A stretch of DNA of 64,000 nt from Streptococcus mitis. Lineage in GTDB: Bacteria; Bacillota; Bacilli; Lactobacillales; Streptococcaceae. This document shows positions 52,705 through 63,978 of this stretch, one piece after another (position 1 is the stretch's first letter; each line of letters opens with the position of its first letter). The position numbers and the translations under genes were made by a program. The notes under the pieces are model-generated. The model was not told where the DNA came from. It saw only the letters and a list, made by a program, of their open reading frames with translations, and did no database searches. The stretch covers positions 121,776 through 185,775 of the forward strand of contig NZ_SWFJ01000003.1 in NCBI RefSeq assembly GCF_005144795.1. Reading direction: 5' to 3'.

Positions 52705-53292
52705 TTGGAATTAGAAGTATTTGCTGGGCAAGAAAAAAGTGAACTATCTATGATTGAGGTGGCGCGTGCTATCTTGGAACTTCGTGGTCGCGATCATGAG
52801 ATGCATTTTAGCGATCTTGTAAACGAAATTCAAAACTACCTTGGAACATCAAACAGCGATATCCGTGAAGCTTTGCCTTTGTTCTACACAGAGTTGAACT
52901 TTGACGGTAGCTTCATCTCACTTGGAGACAACAAATGGGGTCTTCGTTCATGGTATGGTGTGGACGAAATCGACGAAGAAATCATCGCTCTTGAAGAAAA
53001 TGATGACGATGAAGTAGCACCAAAAGCTAAGAAAAAACGCGTCAATGCCTTCATGGATGGCGATTCAGATGCTATTGACTACAATGCAGATGATCCAGAA
53101 GACGAAGATGCATACGAAGCAGATCCTGCTCTTTCATACGATGATGAAAATCCAGATGATGAGAAAAACGAAGTGGAAGCTTATGATGCAGAAATCAACG
53201 AAATCGCCCCAGATGACTTGGGTGAAGACGTGGATCTCAACGAAGAAGACGACGAGTTTTCAGACGATGATTCTGAAAACATCGAGGAATAA
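52705..53292 (+). CDS. rpoE: DNA-directed RNA polymerase delta subunit
   Basis: A 195-residue Firmicute-specific polymerase subunit. The N-terminal HARE-HTH domain (about 1-90: [28 protein letters not shown]) is followed by an extremely acidic, disordered tail rich in Asp and Glu. I chose TTG 52705 ([10 protein letters not shown]), seven bases after AGGAG; the ATG at 52690 overlaps the ribosome site. Delta recycles polymerase and sharpens promoter selectivity. Its stop is 10 bases before the pyrG promoter. Confidence 0.95.
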   Translation: MELEVFAGQEKSELSMIEVARAILELRGRDHEMHFSDLVNEIQNYLGTSNSDIREALPLFYTELNFDGSFISLGDNKWGLRSWYGVDEIDEEIIALEENDDDEVAPKAKKKRVNAFMDGDSDAIDYNADDPEDEDAYEADPALSYDDENPDDEKNEVEAYDAEINEIAPDDLGEDVDLNEEDDEFSDDDSENIEE

Positions 53293-53302
53293 AAGTTAGC
53301 TA

Positions 53303-53331
53303 TTGACAATTATCCTATTTTTAGGTATCAT
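53303..53331 (+). promoter_or_regulatory. Promoter of pyrG
   Basis: TTGACA (53303-53308), 17-base spacer, TATCAT (53326-53331). Transcription is expected to start at GGGC (53339-53342), seven bases after the -10. Confidence 0.88.
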
Positions 53332-53338
53332 ATTGTTC

Positions 53339-53393
53339 GGGCACCTCTTTTAGAGGTCGGGGCTCCCTAGTTCTTAGGGAGCTATTTTTGTTT
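53339..53393 (+). promoter_or_regulatory. CTP-responsive pyrG attenuator (5' GGGC start and terminator)
   Basis: The presumed transcript begins GGGCACCTC. A hairpin ACCTCT/AGAGGT is followed by the terminator GCTCCCTA/TAGGGAGC with TATTTTTG (53361-53393). In B. subtilis and L. lactis low CTP makes polymerase stall and add extra G residues at such a start; the poly-G then pairs with the C/U-rich terminator arm and prevents termination. The same layout is visible here. Confidence 0.85.
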
Positions 53394-53465
53394 TTTCAAG
53401 AAGTTATCTTCTTGTATTTTGGTTGTGAATCTGGTGCAGTCGTCCCAGATTATTCTTATTAGTAG

Positions 53466-53503
53466 GGTCTTGTTTCCTATGTCCCCTCGTAGTTAACAAG
53501 ACC
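53466..53503 (+). other. Hairpin in the pyrG leader
   Basis: GGTCTTGTT / AACAAGACC with a loop of about 20 bases, downstream of the attenuator and 26 bases before the pyrG ATG. Confidence 0.5.
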
Positions 53504-53516
53504 TTGAGCATTTTAG

Positions 53517-55136
<1,620 letters not shown>

Positions 55137-55144
55137 CAAAATCA

Positions 55145-55174
55145 GAACCTTTGAGAAGAATCTCAGAGGTTTTT
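55145..55174 (+). terminator. Terminator of pyrG
   Basis: AACCT-TGAGA / TCTCA-AGGTT with a four-base loop followed by TTTTG. Confidence 0.88.
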
Positions 55175-55223
55175 TGATAGCATAATTAGGATAAGATTTG
55201 CAAATTAAAAACATAGTAATATA

Positions 55224-55381
55224 ATACTCTTCGAAAATCTCTTCAAACCACGTGAGCTTCATCCACAACCTCAAAACGCTGTTTTGAGCTGACTACGTCA
55301 GTTCTATCTACAACCTCAAAGCAGTGCTTTGAGCAGCCTGCGGCTAGCTTCCTAGTTTGCTCTTTGATTTTCGTTGAGTAT
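55224..55381 (+). repeat. BOX element with truncated boxA
   Basis: Begins ATACTCTTCGAAAATC, keeps only the first part of boxA (to CCACGTGAGCTTC), then carries a boxB copy (GACTACGTCAGTTCTATC) and a full boxC (CCTGCGGCTAG ... GTTGAGTAT). It fills most of the 340-base gap between pyrG and the next gene. Confidence 0.9.
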
Positions 55382-55383
55382 AA

Positions 55384-55417
55384 GAAGTCCTTTCCCTTAA
55401 AGGAAGGGGCTTTTTAC
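55384..55417 (+). terminator. Terminator-like hairpin after the BOX element
   Basis: AAGTCC-TTCC / GGAA-GGGCTT followed by TTT. Confidence 0.65.
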
Positions 55418-55440
55418 TTGCTTTTCTGCTACTTCCTCAT

Positions 55441-55469
55441 TTGTCCTAAAGCCTTTTTTGTGTTAAAAT
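55441..55469 (+). promoter_or_regulatory. Promoter of the DUF4651-thioredoxin-ytpR operon
   Basis: TTGTCC (55441-55446), 17-base spacer, TGT-TAAAAT (55464-55469). The expected start point coincides with the ATG at 55477, implying a leaderless transcript. Confidence 0.65.
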
Positions 55470-55476
55470 GAATGGT

Positions 55477-55767
55477 ATGAAAGCTAAAAAAATGTGGATG
55501 GCAGGTCTGGCTCTACTTGGTATTGGGAGCCTTGCCCTTGCTACGAAAAAAGTTGCAGATGACCGTAAGCTCATGAAGACTCAGGAAGAGTTGACAGCGA
55601 TTGTACGAGACCATTTTTCAGACATGGGGGAAATTGCGACCCTCTATGTTCAAGTCTATGAAAGCAGTCTAGAGAACTTGGTTGGTGGCGTCATTTTTGA
55701 GGATGGCCGTCATTATACCTTTGTCTATGAAAATGAAGACCTAGTCTATGAGGAGGAAGTCTTATGA
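55477..55767 (+). CDS. DUF4651-like membrane-anchored protein
   Basis: A 96-residue protein with an N-terminal hydrophobic segment (about 4-22, MWMAGLALLGIGSLALA) and a charged C-terminal domain (RDHFSDMGEIATLYVQVYESSLENLVGGVIFEDGRHYTF). It resembles the DUF4651 proteins of streptococci. No ribosome site is visible before ATG 55477, but the -10 element ends seven bases upstream, so translation may be leaderless. Its end overlaps the thioredoxin-like gene by four bases. Function unknown. Confidence 0.8.
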   Translation: MKAKKMWMAGLALLGIGSLALATKKVADDRKLMKTQEELTAIVRDHFSDMGEIATLYVQVYESSLENLVGGVIFEDGRHYTFVYENEDLVYEEEVL

Positions 55768-56081
55768 TACAACCAGCAAGTTTAGAAGAATTAGCATCTT
55801 TAGTAGAAAAAGATGGGAAGAAGGTCTTTCTTTTTGTGGCGGACTGGTGTGGCGATTGCCGTTATATTTATCCTGCCTTGCCAGAAATTGAGGAGAGCAA
55901 TTCAGAGTTTACCTTTATTCGAGTGGATAGAGACCAGTATATGGATTTGGCCAAACTCTGGGATGTATATGGAATCCCTAGCCTTGTTGTTCTAGAAAAG
56001 GACAAGGAAATTGGCCGTTTTGTCAATCGCGACCGTAAAAGCAAGCAACAAATTAACGACTTTTTAGCAGGACTGAAATAG
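55764..56081 (+). CDS. Thioredoxin-family protein
   Basis: A 105-residue cytoplasmic thioredoxin-fold protein with the redox motif W28-C29-G30-D31-C32 (ADWCGDCR) and the cis-proline of YGIPSLVV. The GD dipeptide between the cysteines differs from the GP of housekeeping thioredoxin, so the redox potential and partners may differ. The start overlaps the preceding gene (ATGA). It is in an operon with ytpR, 16 bases downstream. Confidence 0.92.
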   Translation: MIQPASLEELASLVEKDGKKVFLFVADWCGDCRYIYPALPEIEESNSEFTFIRVDRDQYMDLAKLWDVYGIPSLVVLEKDKEIGRFVNRDRKSKQQINDFLAGLK

Positions 56082-56097
56082 GAGAAAAAAGGAAACA

Positions 56098-56724
56098 ATG
56101 ATTTTTACATATAACAAAGAACATGTCGGTGATGTCCTTATGGTCATCGTGAAAAATAGCGGAGATGCCAAACTGGATGTGGAGCGCAAAGGCAAGGTAG
56201 CCCGTGTTTTTCTCAAAGATAATGGGGAAACAGTGGCTTGGAATATTTTTGAAGTTTCAAGTTTGTTTGAAATTGCAGAGCGCGGTCAAGTCTTTTTGAC
56301 AGATGAGCAAGTCGCTCGTTTGAATCAAGAATTACATACGGAAGGTTTTACAGAAGAAATTGTTAATGACAAAGAGCCTAAGTTTGTTGTTGGTGAAATT
56401 GTTGAGATGGTAGCTCATCCAGATAGTGACCACCTCAACATCTGCCAAGTTGCAGTCGCAAGTGACAAGACAGTGCAAATCGTTGCAGGGGCTCCTAATG
56501 CGCGTCTTGGGTTGAAAACCATTGTAGCTCTTCCAGGAGCTATGATGCCCAAAGGAAATCTTATTTTCCCAGGTGAGCTTCGTGGCGAAAAGAGTTTTGG
56601 CATGATGTGTAGCCCTCGTGAATTGCATCTGCCAAATGCTCCGCAAAAACGTGGTATTATTGAATTATCAGAAGACCAAGTTGTCGGAACTCCATTTGAT
56701 CCAGCTAAACACTGGACTGCCTAA
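56098..56724 (+). CDS. ytpR: YtpR-family tRNA-binding protein
   Basis: A 208-residue protein with an N-terminal DUF4479 domain (about 1-85) and a C-terminal EMAP/PheT-like tRNA-binding OB fold (FVVGEIVEMVAHPDSDHLNICQVAV, IVAGAPNARLGLKTIVALPGAMMP, GEKSFGMMCSPRELHL). It is a free-standing relative of the PheT N-terminal domain; a tRNA-related quality-control role is inferred. AGGAGA precedes ATG 56098. Third gene of this operon. Confidence 0.92.
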   Translation: MIFTYNKEHVGDVLMVIVKNSGDAKLDVERKGKVARVFLKDNGETVAWNIFEVSSLFEIAERGQVFLTDEQVARLNQELHTEGFTEEIVNDKEPKFVVGEIVEMVAHPDSDHLNICQVAVASDKTVQIVAGAPNARLGLKTIVALPGAMMPKGNLIFPGELRGEKSFGMMCSPRELHLPNAPQKRGIIELSEDQVVGTPFDPAKHWTA

Positions 56725-56765
56725 GAAGTTGTTAATATCTGATAGACTAGCTAGAAGGAAATAAG

Positions 56766-57527
56766 ATGGCAAAAAATGTTGTGATTACAGGAGCGACATC
56801 AGGAATTGGTGAAGCGATTGCGCGTGCTTATCTGGAACAGGGGGAGAATGTCGTTCTAACTGGACGACGGATAGACAGACTAGAAACTCTTAAGGCGGAT
56901 TTTGCAGAAGCCTTCCCAAATCAAAATGTCTGGACTTTTCCACTAGATGTGACGAATATAACCATGTTGAAGACTGTTTGCCCCAATATTCTAGAAACGA
57001 TAGGGAATATTGACATCTTAGTTAATAACGCCGGTCTGGCTCTAGGTTTAGCACCCTATCAGGATTATGAAGAGCTGGATATGTTAACAATGTTAGATAC
57101 CAATGTTAAAGGTTTGATGGCAGTCACTCGCTGTTTCTTGCCAGCAATGGTAAAAGCCAATCAAGGACATATCATCAATATGGGCTCAACCGCAGGAATC
57201 TATGCCTATGCGGGTGCAGCAGTTTATTCAGCTACCAAGGCAGCGGTTAAGACCTTTTCAGATGGACTGCGAATTGATACCATTTCAACAGATATCAAGG
57301 TGACCACCATTCAGCCTGGAATTGTCGAAACAGATTTTTCTACAGTGCGTTTTCATGGTGACAAAGAGCGGGCTGCGTCCGTTTACCAAGGAATTGAAGC
57401 CTTGCAAGCTCAGGATATTGCAGATACAGTAGTCTATGTGACCAGTCAACCTCGTCGTGTGCAGATTACAGATATGACCATTATGGCAAATCAACAAGCG
57501 ACAGGTTTCATGGTTCATAAAAACTAA
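56766..57527 (+). CDS. SDR-family NADP-dependent oxidoreductase (YdfG-like)
   Basis: A 253-residue classical short-chain dehydrogenase. The cofactor motif TGATSGIG (8-15), NNAG (87-90), S141 and the catalytic Y154-x3-K158 (YSATK) are intact, with GRR after beta-2 suggesting NADP preference. The sequence resembles serine/3-hydroxy acid dehydrogenases of the YdfG type. AGAAGGA precedes ATG 56766. It ends at a terminator just before the competence box of ssbB. Confidence 0.9.
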   Translation: MAKNVVITGATSGIGEAIARAYLEQGENVVLTGRRIDRLETLKADFAEAFPNQNVWTFPLDVTNITMLKTVCPNILETIGNIDILVNNAGLALGLAPYQDYEELDMLTMLDTNVKGLMAVTRCFLPAMVKANQGHIINMGSTAGIYAYAGAAVYSATKAAVKTFSDGLRIDTISTDIKVTTIQPGIVETDFSTVRFHGDKERAASVYQGIEALQAQDIADTVVYVTSQPRRVQITDMTIMANQQATGFMVHKN

Positions 57528-57540
57528 AAAATTTCCTCGA

Positions 57541-57569
57541 AAAGTTACAAATTTCTGTAACTTTTTTTG
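57541..57569 (+). terminator. Terminator of the SDR gene
   Basis: AAGTTAC / GTAACTT with an eight-base loop followed by TTTTT. Confidence 0.88.
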
Positions 57570-57575
57570 ATTTCC

Positions 57576-57583
57576 TGCGAATA
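57576..57583 (+). promoter_or_regulatory. ComX (SigX) competence box of ssbB
   Basis: TGCGAATA matches seven of eight positions of the combox TACGAATA and is preceded by a T-run, the usual context of late competence promoters, 22 bases before the ATG. Confidence 0.82.
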
Positions 57584-57604
57584 GATAAGTAGGAGGAAGA
57601 AAAT

Positions 57605-58000
57605 ATGTATAATAAAGTTATCTTGATTGGACGTTTAACGTCTACACCAGAATTGCACAAAACCAACAATGACAAGTCAGTAGCGCGCGCAACTATCGCT
57701 GTGAACCGTCGTTACAAAGACCAAAACGGGGAACGCGAAGCTGACTTTGTCAATATGGTTCTATGGGGCAGACTAGCAGAAAGCTTGGCCAGCTACGCAA
57801 CTAAAGGTAGTCTTATCTCTGTGGATGGAGAACTTCGTACCCGTCGCTTTGAGAAAAATGGCCAGATGAATTACGTGACCGAAGTTCTTGCCACAGGATT
57901 CCAACTATTGGAAAGTCGTGCTCAACGTGCCATGCGTGAAAATAATGCAGGACAGGATTTGACAGATTTGGTCTTGGAAGAGGAGGAATTGCCATTTTAA
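57605..58000 (+). CDS. ssbB: Competence-induced single-stranded DNA-binding protein SsbB
   Basis: A 131-residue OB-fold protein that protects incoming single-stranded DNA during transformation. YNKVILIGRLTSTPELHKT, VARATIAVNRRYKDQ and the short acidic C-terminal tip EEEELPF are visible; the long Gly/Gln linker of housekeeping SSB is missing, which fits SsbB. GGAGGAAG precedes ATG 57605. The combox upstream supports competence control. It lies directly before groESL, as in pneumococci. Confidence 0.93.
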   Translation: MYNKVILIGRLTSTPELHKTNNDKSVARATIAVNRRYKDQNGEREADFVNMVLWGRLAESLASYATKGSLISVDGELRTRRFEKNGQMNYVTEVLATGFQLLESRAQRAMRENNAGQDLTDLVLEEEELPF

Positions 58001-58005
58001 GCATT

Positions 58006-58034
58006 AAAAAGTCTGAGTTGGTCTCAGGCTTTTT
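58006..58034 (+). terminator. Terminator of ssbB
   Basis: AAAAAG-CTGAG / CTCAG-CTTTTT with a five-base loop. Confidence 0.9.
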
Positions 58035-58059
58035 ATCTTGAGAAAGTCAGACTTTTTTC

Positions 58060-58087
58060 TTGACTATTTCTGACCAAGTGATACAAT
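58060..58087 (+). promoter_or_regulatory. Promoter of groES-groEL
   Basis: TTGACT (58060-58065), 16-base spacer, TACAAT (58082-58087). Confidence 0.88.
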
Positions 58088-58098
58088 AGAACTATAAA

Positions 58099-58125
58099 TT
58101 AGCACTCATATATAAAGAGTGCTAA
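58099..58125 (+). promoter_or_regulatory. CIRCE operator of groES-groEL
   Basis: TTAGCACTC-N9-GAGTGCTAA, perfect inverted repeat, just downstream of the -10; bound by HrcA. Confidence 0.96.
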
Positions 58126-58155
58126 TAATATGTAGTTCATCATGGAGGAAAACAG

Positions 58156-58440
58156 ATGTTGAAACCATTAGGAGACCGTGTGGTCTTGAAAATCGAAGAA
58201 AAAGAACAAACTGTTGGAGGTTTTGTCCTTGCAGGTTCAGCTCAAGAAAAAACAAAAACAGCCCAAGTTGTGGCTACTGGACAAGGTGTTCGTACCTTGA
58301 ATGGTGACTTGGTTGCTCCAAGTGTTAAGCCTGGGGACCGTGTCTTAGTTGAAGCTCACGCAGGTCTTGATGTCAAAGACAGCGATGAAAAGTACATCAT
58401 CGTTGGCGAAGCGAACATCTTGGCTATCATTGAAGAATAG
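58156..58440 (+). CDS. groS: Co-chaperonin GroES
   Basis: A 94-residue lid of the GroEL chamber. [28 protein letters not shown] contains the GroEL-binding mobile loop; the roof loop region is [13 protein letters not shown]. Length is the normal one. GGAGG precedes ATG 58156. It is under the CIRCE element and 15 bases before groEL. Confidence 0.97.
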   Translation: MLKPLGDRVVLKIEEKEQTVGGFVLAGSAQEKTKTAQVVATGQGVRTLNGDLVAPSVKPGDRVLVEAHAGLDVKDSDEKYIIVGEANILAIIEE

Positions 58441-60078
<1,638 letters not shown>

Positions 60079-60110
60079 GCTTTCTATAGAAAACAACTTA
60101 TAAAAAACAC

Positions 60111-60140
60111 AAAAGGAGGGAATGCCTACCCCTCCTTTTT
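60111..60140 (+). terminator. Terminator of groESL
   Basis: AAAAGGAGGG / CCCTCCTTTTT around a nine-base loop. Confidence 0.92.
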
Positions 60141-60215
60141 ATGATATTCACTTCTAAATTGATTTGAGCTCTCCTAACTTATATGATAAAATAAGACTAG
60201 AAAAAGGAGAAGAAC

Positions 60216-60983
60216 ATGATCGATGTAGAAGAAATTCTGAGCAAGATGAACCCCAATCAGAAGATTAATTATGACCGTGTCATGCAGAAGATGGTACAAG
60301 TATGGGAGAAAAATGAGCAACGTCCAACCATTCTCATGCATGTTTGCTGTGCCCCTTGCAGTACCTATACTCTAGAATATTTAACAAAGTATGCTGATGT
60401 GACAATCTATTTTGCCAATTCTAATATCCATCCCAAGGCAGAATACCACAAGCGGGCTTACGTCACCCAAAAATTTGTCAGTGATTTCAATGAGCGAACA
60501 GGAAATACGGTTCAGTACCTAGAAGCTCCCTACGAACCAAATGAATACCGTAAGTTAGTCAGAGGACTGGAAGAAGAGCCTGAAGGTGGCGATCGTTGTA
60601 AGGTTTGCTTTGACTACCGCCTGGATAAAACAGCGCAAGTGGCTATGGACTTGGGCTTTGACTACTTTGGCTCAGCCTTGACCATCAGTCCTCATAAGAA
60701 TTCTCAAACCATTAACAGCATCGGAATCGATGTGCAAAAGATTTATACCACCCACTATCTCCCAAGTGATTTCAAGAAAAATCAAGGCTACAAACGTTCG
60801 GTAGAGATGTGTGAAGAGTATGACATTTATCGTCAATGTTATTGTGGATGTGTCTATGCAGCACAAGCCCAGAATATTGACCTGGTTCAGGTTAAGAAAG
60901 ATGCCACAGCGTTCTTGCTGGATAAGGATGTTGAAAAAGACTATTCCCATATCAAATTTACAGTTACAAAATTAGATATATAA
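60216..60983 (+). CDS. queH: Epoxyqueuosine reductase QueH
   Basis: A 255-residue iron-sulfur enzyme for the last step of queuosine biosynthesis in tRNA. The DUF208/QueH cysteines are in place: C44-C45-C48 (HVCCAPCS), C128 and C131 (DRCKVCFDYR) and the C208/C210/C212 cluster (YRQCYCGC). AAAAGGAG precedes ATG 60216, with an extended -10-like TGA-TAAAAT upstream. It is monocistronic and ends at a terminator. Confidence 0.93.
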   Translation: MIDVEEILSKMNPNQKINYDRVMQKMVQVWEKNEQRPTILMHVCCAPCSTYTLEYLTKYADVTIYFANSNIHPKAEYHKRAYVTQKFVSDFNERTGNTVQYLEAPYEPNEYRKLVRGLEEEPEGGDRCKVCFDYRLDKTAQVAMDLGFDYFGSALTISPHKNSQTINSIGIDVQKIYTTHYLPSDFKKNQGYKRSVEMCEEYDIYRQCYCGCVYAAQAQNIDLVQVKKDATAFLLDKDVEKDYSHIKFTVTKLDI

Positions 60984-60987
60984 GGAT

Positions 60988-61014
60988 AAGCCCAGCTGAA
61001 AAGTTGGGTTTTTC
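60988..61014 (+). terminator. Terminator of queH
   Basis: AAGCCCAGCT / AGTTGGGTTTTT hairpin. Confidence 0.8.
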
Positions 61015-61018
61015 AAAT

Positions 61019-61048
61019 AAAAAAACCAGGGCTTTCACCCTAGTTTGA
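61019..61048 (-). terminator. Terminator of the DUF402 gene (minus strand)
   Basis: On the minus strand AACTAGGG / CCCTGGTT followed by TTTTT. Confidence 0.8.
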
Positions 61049-61053
61049 CAACT

Positions 61054-61587
61054 TTACCGATTCTTTAGTTCTACATAGCGCTTGTACCAAATGTTTACAT
61101 AGGCTTCTGAGAAAGGACCACGTCCATTATTAATCCAATCAACAAGAATTTTGACATGTTCTTTTAAAATATAGTCCAAGTCATCAGAATAATTCATTTT
61201 GCGTTTGTGACGCTCATACTCCTCAACGTCCAAGAGACGTTTTTCCCCATCTGTAAAAATTTTAACATCCAAATCGTAATCAATATACTTCAGTGCTTCT
61301 TCATCCAGATAGTAGGGGCTAGCCATATTGCAATAGTAGGAAATTCCATTATCGCGAATCATGGCAATGATATTAAACCAATATTTCTTGTGAAAGTAAA
61401 CAATAGCCGGTTCTCGAGTGACCCAACGACGACCATCACTTTCGGTAACCAGTGTATGATCGTTGACACCAATAATGGCGTTTTCTGTTGTTTTTAGTAC
61501 CATGGTGTCCCGCCAAGTTCGGTGGAGACTCCCATCATGCTTATAACTTTGAATTGTAATAAAGTCGCCTTCTTTTGGAAGCTTCAT
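61054..61587 (-). CDS. DUF402 nucleoside tri/diphosphate phosphatase (Ntdp, YgaC-like)
   Basis: A 177-residue cytoplasmic protein of the DUF402/FomD-related family. The opening [19 protein letters not shown] and the core [31 protein letters not shown], with acidic residues for divalent-metal binding, match the YgaC-type nucleoside phosphatases. These hydrolyse NTP and NDP, by characterised S. aureus relatives. The start at 61587 has only a weak ribosome site. It is convergent with queH and codirectional with recX. Confidence 0.9.
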   Translation of the reverse strand: MKLPKEGDFITIQSYKHDGSLHRTWRDTMVLKTTENAIIGVNDHTLVTESDGRRWVTREPAIVYFHKKYWFNIIAMIRDNGISYYCNMASPYYLDEEALKYIDYDLDVKIFTDGEKRLLDVEEYERHKRKMNYSDDLDYILKEHVKILVDWINNGRGPFSEAYVNIWYKRYVELKNR

Positions 61588-61675
61588 AACTAACCAACTT
61601 TCTACAATTTATAAGTTTATCGTTTACTATTGTACCATAAAATTACCTAAAATCTGTGAATTTTACATGAAAATA

Positions 61676-62452
61676 TTAAAGATATTCTCTGAGAGCGCTT
61701 GCTATATCCGAAAAATCGTAGCCTTTTCGTGCTAAAACTTGAGTTAAACGCTGTTTAAGTTCGTATCCTTCATACTTTCGAGCATACTTGGCATATTGCT
61801 TGTCAAGTTCCTTGAAGATGAGTTCCTGAGTTGTTTCTTCGTCTACTTGGCTATCCAATTCGTCAAAGGCACTTTTAGCATCAGAGTATGAGAAGCCCTT
61901 GTTGGTCAGATTTTGGATGATCTTATCTTGCAAGGCACGAGCTGGAAGTTTTCCTTCATATTTTTTCAATAGTTTATTGGCTACACGTTGAGCAACTTCC
62001 GAAAAATCAAATTCTTTCAAGTTCTCTTCTATAGTAGATTTTGAAACCCCTTTTTGTGTTAGTTTCTGAATCAGTACATAAGGCCCCTTGTCTCCTGAAA
62101 GTTGATTGGCATTGATGATAGCATAAGCGTACTGGCCATCATTAATCCACTTATCTTCTTTAAGATTAGCAATGACTTGAGAGACTATGTCTTCATTAAT
62201 ATCGTATTTTTTCAGATATTCTCTAACCTCTTTTTCAGTGCGTGCTTTAAAGGATAGGTGGTAGAGGGCCAGATTTTTACCATAAGAAAATTGGGCAAAG
62301 TCCTGAATCTCTTTCAATTCGTCTTCGCTTATCACCTTATCTCTCGATAACATAAAACGAACAATTGTATCTTCAGTAATATAGCATTTATTGTCATTAT
62401 CAAGCTCCATCAGATAGAGTCTTTTTTTCTTTTCAAGTTTTGTGATTTTCAT
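61676..62452 (-). CDS. recX: Regulatory protein RecX
   Basis: A 258-residue RecA modulator made of repeated three-helix units ([44 protein letters not shown] and two further copies). I chose the ATG at 62452 ([16 protein letters not shown]), the standard start; a longer frame to 62536 overlaps the divergent rlmD-like gene. No ribosome site is visible, but a TATAAT ends six bases before this ATG, suggesting a leaderless mRNA. It is divergent from the RNA methyltransferase. Confidence 0.92.
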   Translation of the reverse strand: MKITKLEKKKRLYLMELDNDNKCYITEDTIVRFMLSRDKVISEDELKEIQDFAQFSYGKNLALYHLSFKARTEKEVREYLKKYDINEDIVSQVIANLKEDKWINDGQYAYAIINANQLSGDKGPYVLIQKLTQKGVSKSTIEENLKEFDFSEVAQRVANKLLKKYEGKLPARALQDKIIQNLTNKGFSYSDAKSAFDELDSQVDEETTQELIFKELDKQYAKYARKYEGYELKQRLTQVLARKGYDFSDIASALREYL

Positions 62453-62458
62453 AGTTCT

Positions 62459-62483
62459 ATTATAACTCAAAATGTGATAAGAT
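62459..62483. promoter_or_regulatory. Divergent promoters of recX and the rlmD-like gene
   Basis: Minus-strand TATAAT at 62464-62459 lies six bases before the recX ATG. Plus-strand TGA-TAAGAT (62478-62483) lies six bases before the rlmD-like ATG at 62490. Both spacings place the transcription start at or next to the start codon. Confidence 0.55.
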
Positions 62484-62489
62484 AGGGGT

Positions 62490-63845
62490 ATGAATCTGAA
62501 AGTGAAACAAAAAATACCATTAAAAATCAAGCGCATGGGAATTAATGGTGAGGGAATCGGTTTTTACCAAAAAACATTAGTCTTTGTACCTGGAGCTTTA
62601 AAAGGAGAAGATATCTATTGTCAGATTACTTCTATTAAACGCAACTTTGTTGAGGCAAAATTACTGAAGGTCAACAAGAAGTCTAAATTTCGAGTTGTGC
62701 CAGCTTGTACTATTTACAATGAGTGCGGAGGCTGCCAAATCATGCACCTGCATTATGATAAGCAGCTGGAGTTCAAGACGGACTTGCTTTATCAAGCGCT
62801 GAAAAAATTTGCCCCTACAGGATATGAAAACTATGAAATTCGTCCGACAATTGGTATGCAGGAACCAAAATATTACCGTGCTAAGTTACAATTTCAGACT
62901 CGAAAATTTAAAAATCAAGTCAAGGCAGGCTTATATGCACAAAACTCCCACTATTTAGTAGAGTTGAAAGACTGCCTAGTACAAGATAAGGAAACTCAAG
63001 TGATTGCTAATCGTCTAGCAGAATTACTTACTTATCACCAGATTCCAATCACGGATGAGAGAAAAGTTCTAGGTGTTAGAACGATAATGGTCCGGCGAGC
63101 AAGAAAGACTGGACAGGTTCAGATTATTATTGTTACAAACCGTCAGCTTAATTTAACCCAACTAGTAAAAGACTTAGTTAAAGACTTTCCAGAAGTTGTG
63201 ACAGTAGCTGTGAATACAAATACAGCTAAAACCAGTGAGATTTATGGTGAAAAGACAGAGATTATCTGGGGACAAGAGAGTATTCAAGAAGGTGTACTTG
63301 ATTATGAATTTTCACTATCTCCTCGAGCATTCTATCAACTAAATCCTGAACAAACAGAAGTCCTCTATAGCGAGGCGGTAAAAGCGCTGGATGTTGATAA
63401 AGAAGACCATTTAATTGACGCTTATTGTGGAGTTGGAACGATTGGATTTGCCTTCGCAAAGAAAGTTAAAACACTCAGAGGTATGGATATTATTCCAGAA
63501 GCCATTGAAGATGCTAAGCGAAATGCTAAAAGAATGGGATTTGACAACACACATTACGAAGCAGGAACGGCAGAAGAGATTATTCCTCGTTGGTACAAGG
63601 AAGGCTACCGAGCAGATGCTCTGATAGTAGATCCACCACGTACAGGTCTGGATGACAAGTTATTAGATACAATTCTTACCTATGTACCTGAAAAAATGGT
63701 TTATATTTCTTGCAATGTTTCGACCTTGGCTCGTGATTTAGTGCGCTTAGTAGAAGTCTATGATCTTCGTTATATCCAGTCGGTCGATATGTTTCCACAT
63801 ACAGCTCGAACGGAAGCAGTTGTAAAATTAATTAAAAAAGTTTAA
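62490..63845 (+). CDS. rlmD: 23S rRNA (uracil-5-)-methyltransferase, RlmD/TrmA family
   Basis: A 451-residue RNA m5U methyltransferase. The TRAM domain spans about 5-60 and the iron-sulfur cluster cysteines C73, C79, C82 ([11 protein letters not shown]) plus a later one (KDCLVQ) follow. The SAM motif [12 protein letters not shown] region ([11 protein letters not shown]), [13 protein letters not shown] and the catalytic Cys in [13 protein letters not shown] are present. The family name is clear; whether the target base is 23S U1939, U747 or both is not decided by sequence. The start has no separated ribosome site. Confidence 0.85.
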   Translation: MNLKVKQKIPLKIKRMGINGEGIGFYQKTLVFVPGALKGEDIYCQITSIKRNFVEAKLLKVNKKSKFRVVPACTIYNECGGCQIMHLHYDKQLEFKTDLLYQALKKFAPTGYENYEIRPTIGMQEPKYYRAKLQFQTRKFKNQVKAGLYAQNSHYLVELKDCLVQDKETQVIANRLAELLTYHQIPITDERKVLGVRTIMVRRARKTGQVQIIIVTNRQLNLTQLVKDLVKDFPEVVTVAVNTNTAKTSEIYGEKTEIIWGQESIQEGVLDYEFSLSPRAFYQLNPEQTEVLYSEAVKALDVDKEDHLIDAYCGVGTIGFAFAKKVKTLRGMDIIPEAIEDAKRNAKRMGFDNTHYEAGTAEEIIPRWYKEGYRADALIVDPPRTGLDDKLLDTILTYVPEKMVYISCNVSTLARDLVRLVEVYDLRYIQSVDMFPHTARTEAVVKLIKKV

Positions 63846-63853
63846 AAAAGGTG

Positions 63854-63881
63854 TTGACAAAGTTAGAAAAGTGGGTATAAT
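63854..63881 (+). promoter_or_regulatory. Promoter of tRNA-Glu
   Basis: TTGACA (63854-63859), 16-base spacer, TATAAT (63876-63881): perfect consensus hexamers. Confidence 0.92.
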
Positions 63882-63906
63882 AGTAAGAGTTGAAAATAAC
63901 AGCTCT

Positions 63907-63978
63907 GGTCCGTTGGTCAAGGGGTTAAGACACCGCCTTTTCACGGCGGTAACACGGGTTCGAATCCCGTACGGACTA
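63907..63978 (+). tRNA. tRNA-Glu (anticodon UUC)
   Basis: Acceptor arms GGTCCGT/ACGGACT, anticodon stem CCGCC/GGCGG enclosing loop TTTTCAC (anticodon TTC), and a T-arm with GGTTCGAATCC. The discriminator is A and the CCA is not encoded. Probably the first of a tRNA cluster continuing beyond the window. Confidence 0.95.
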
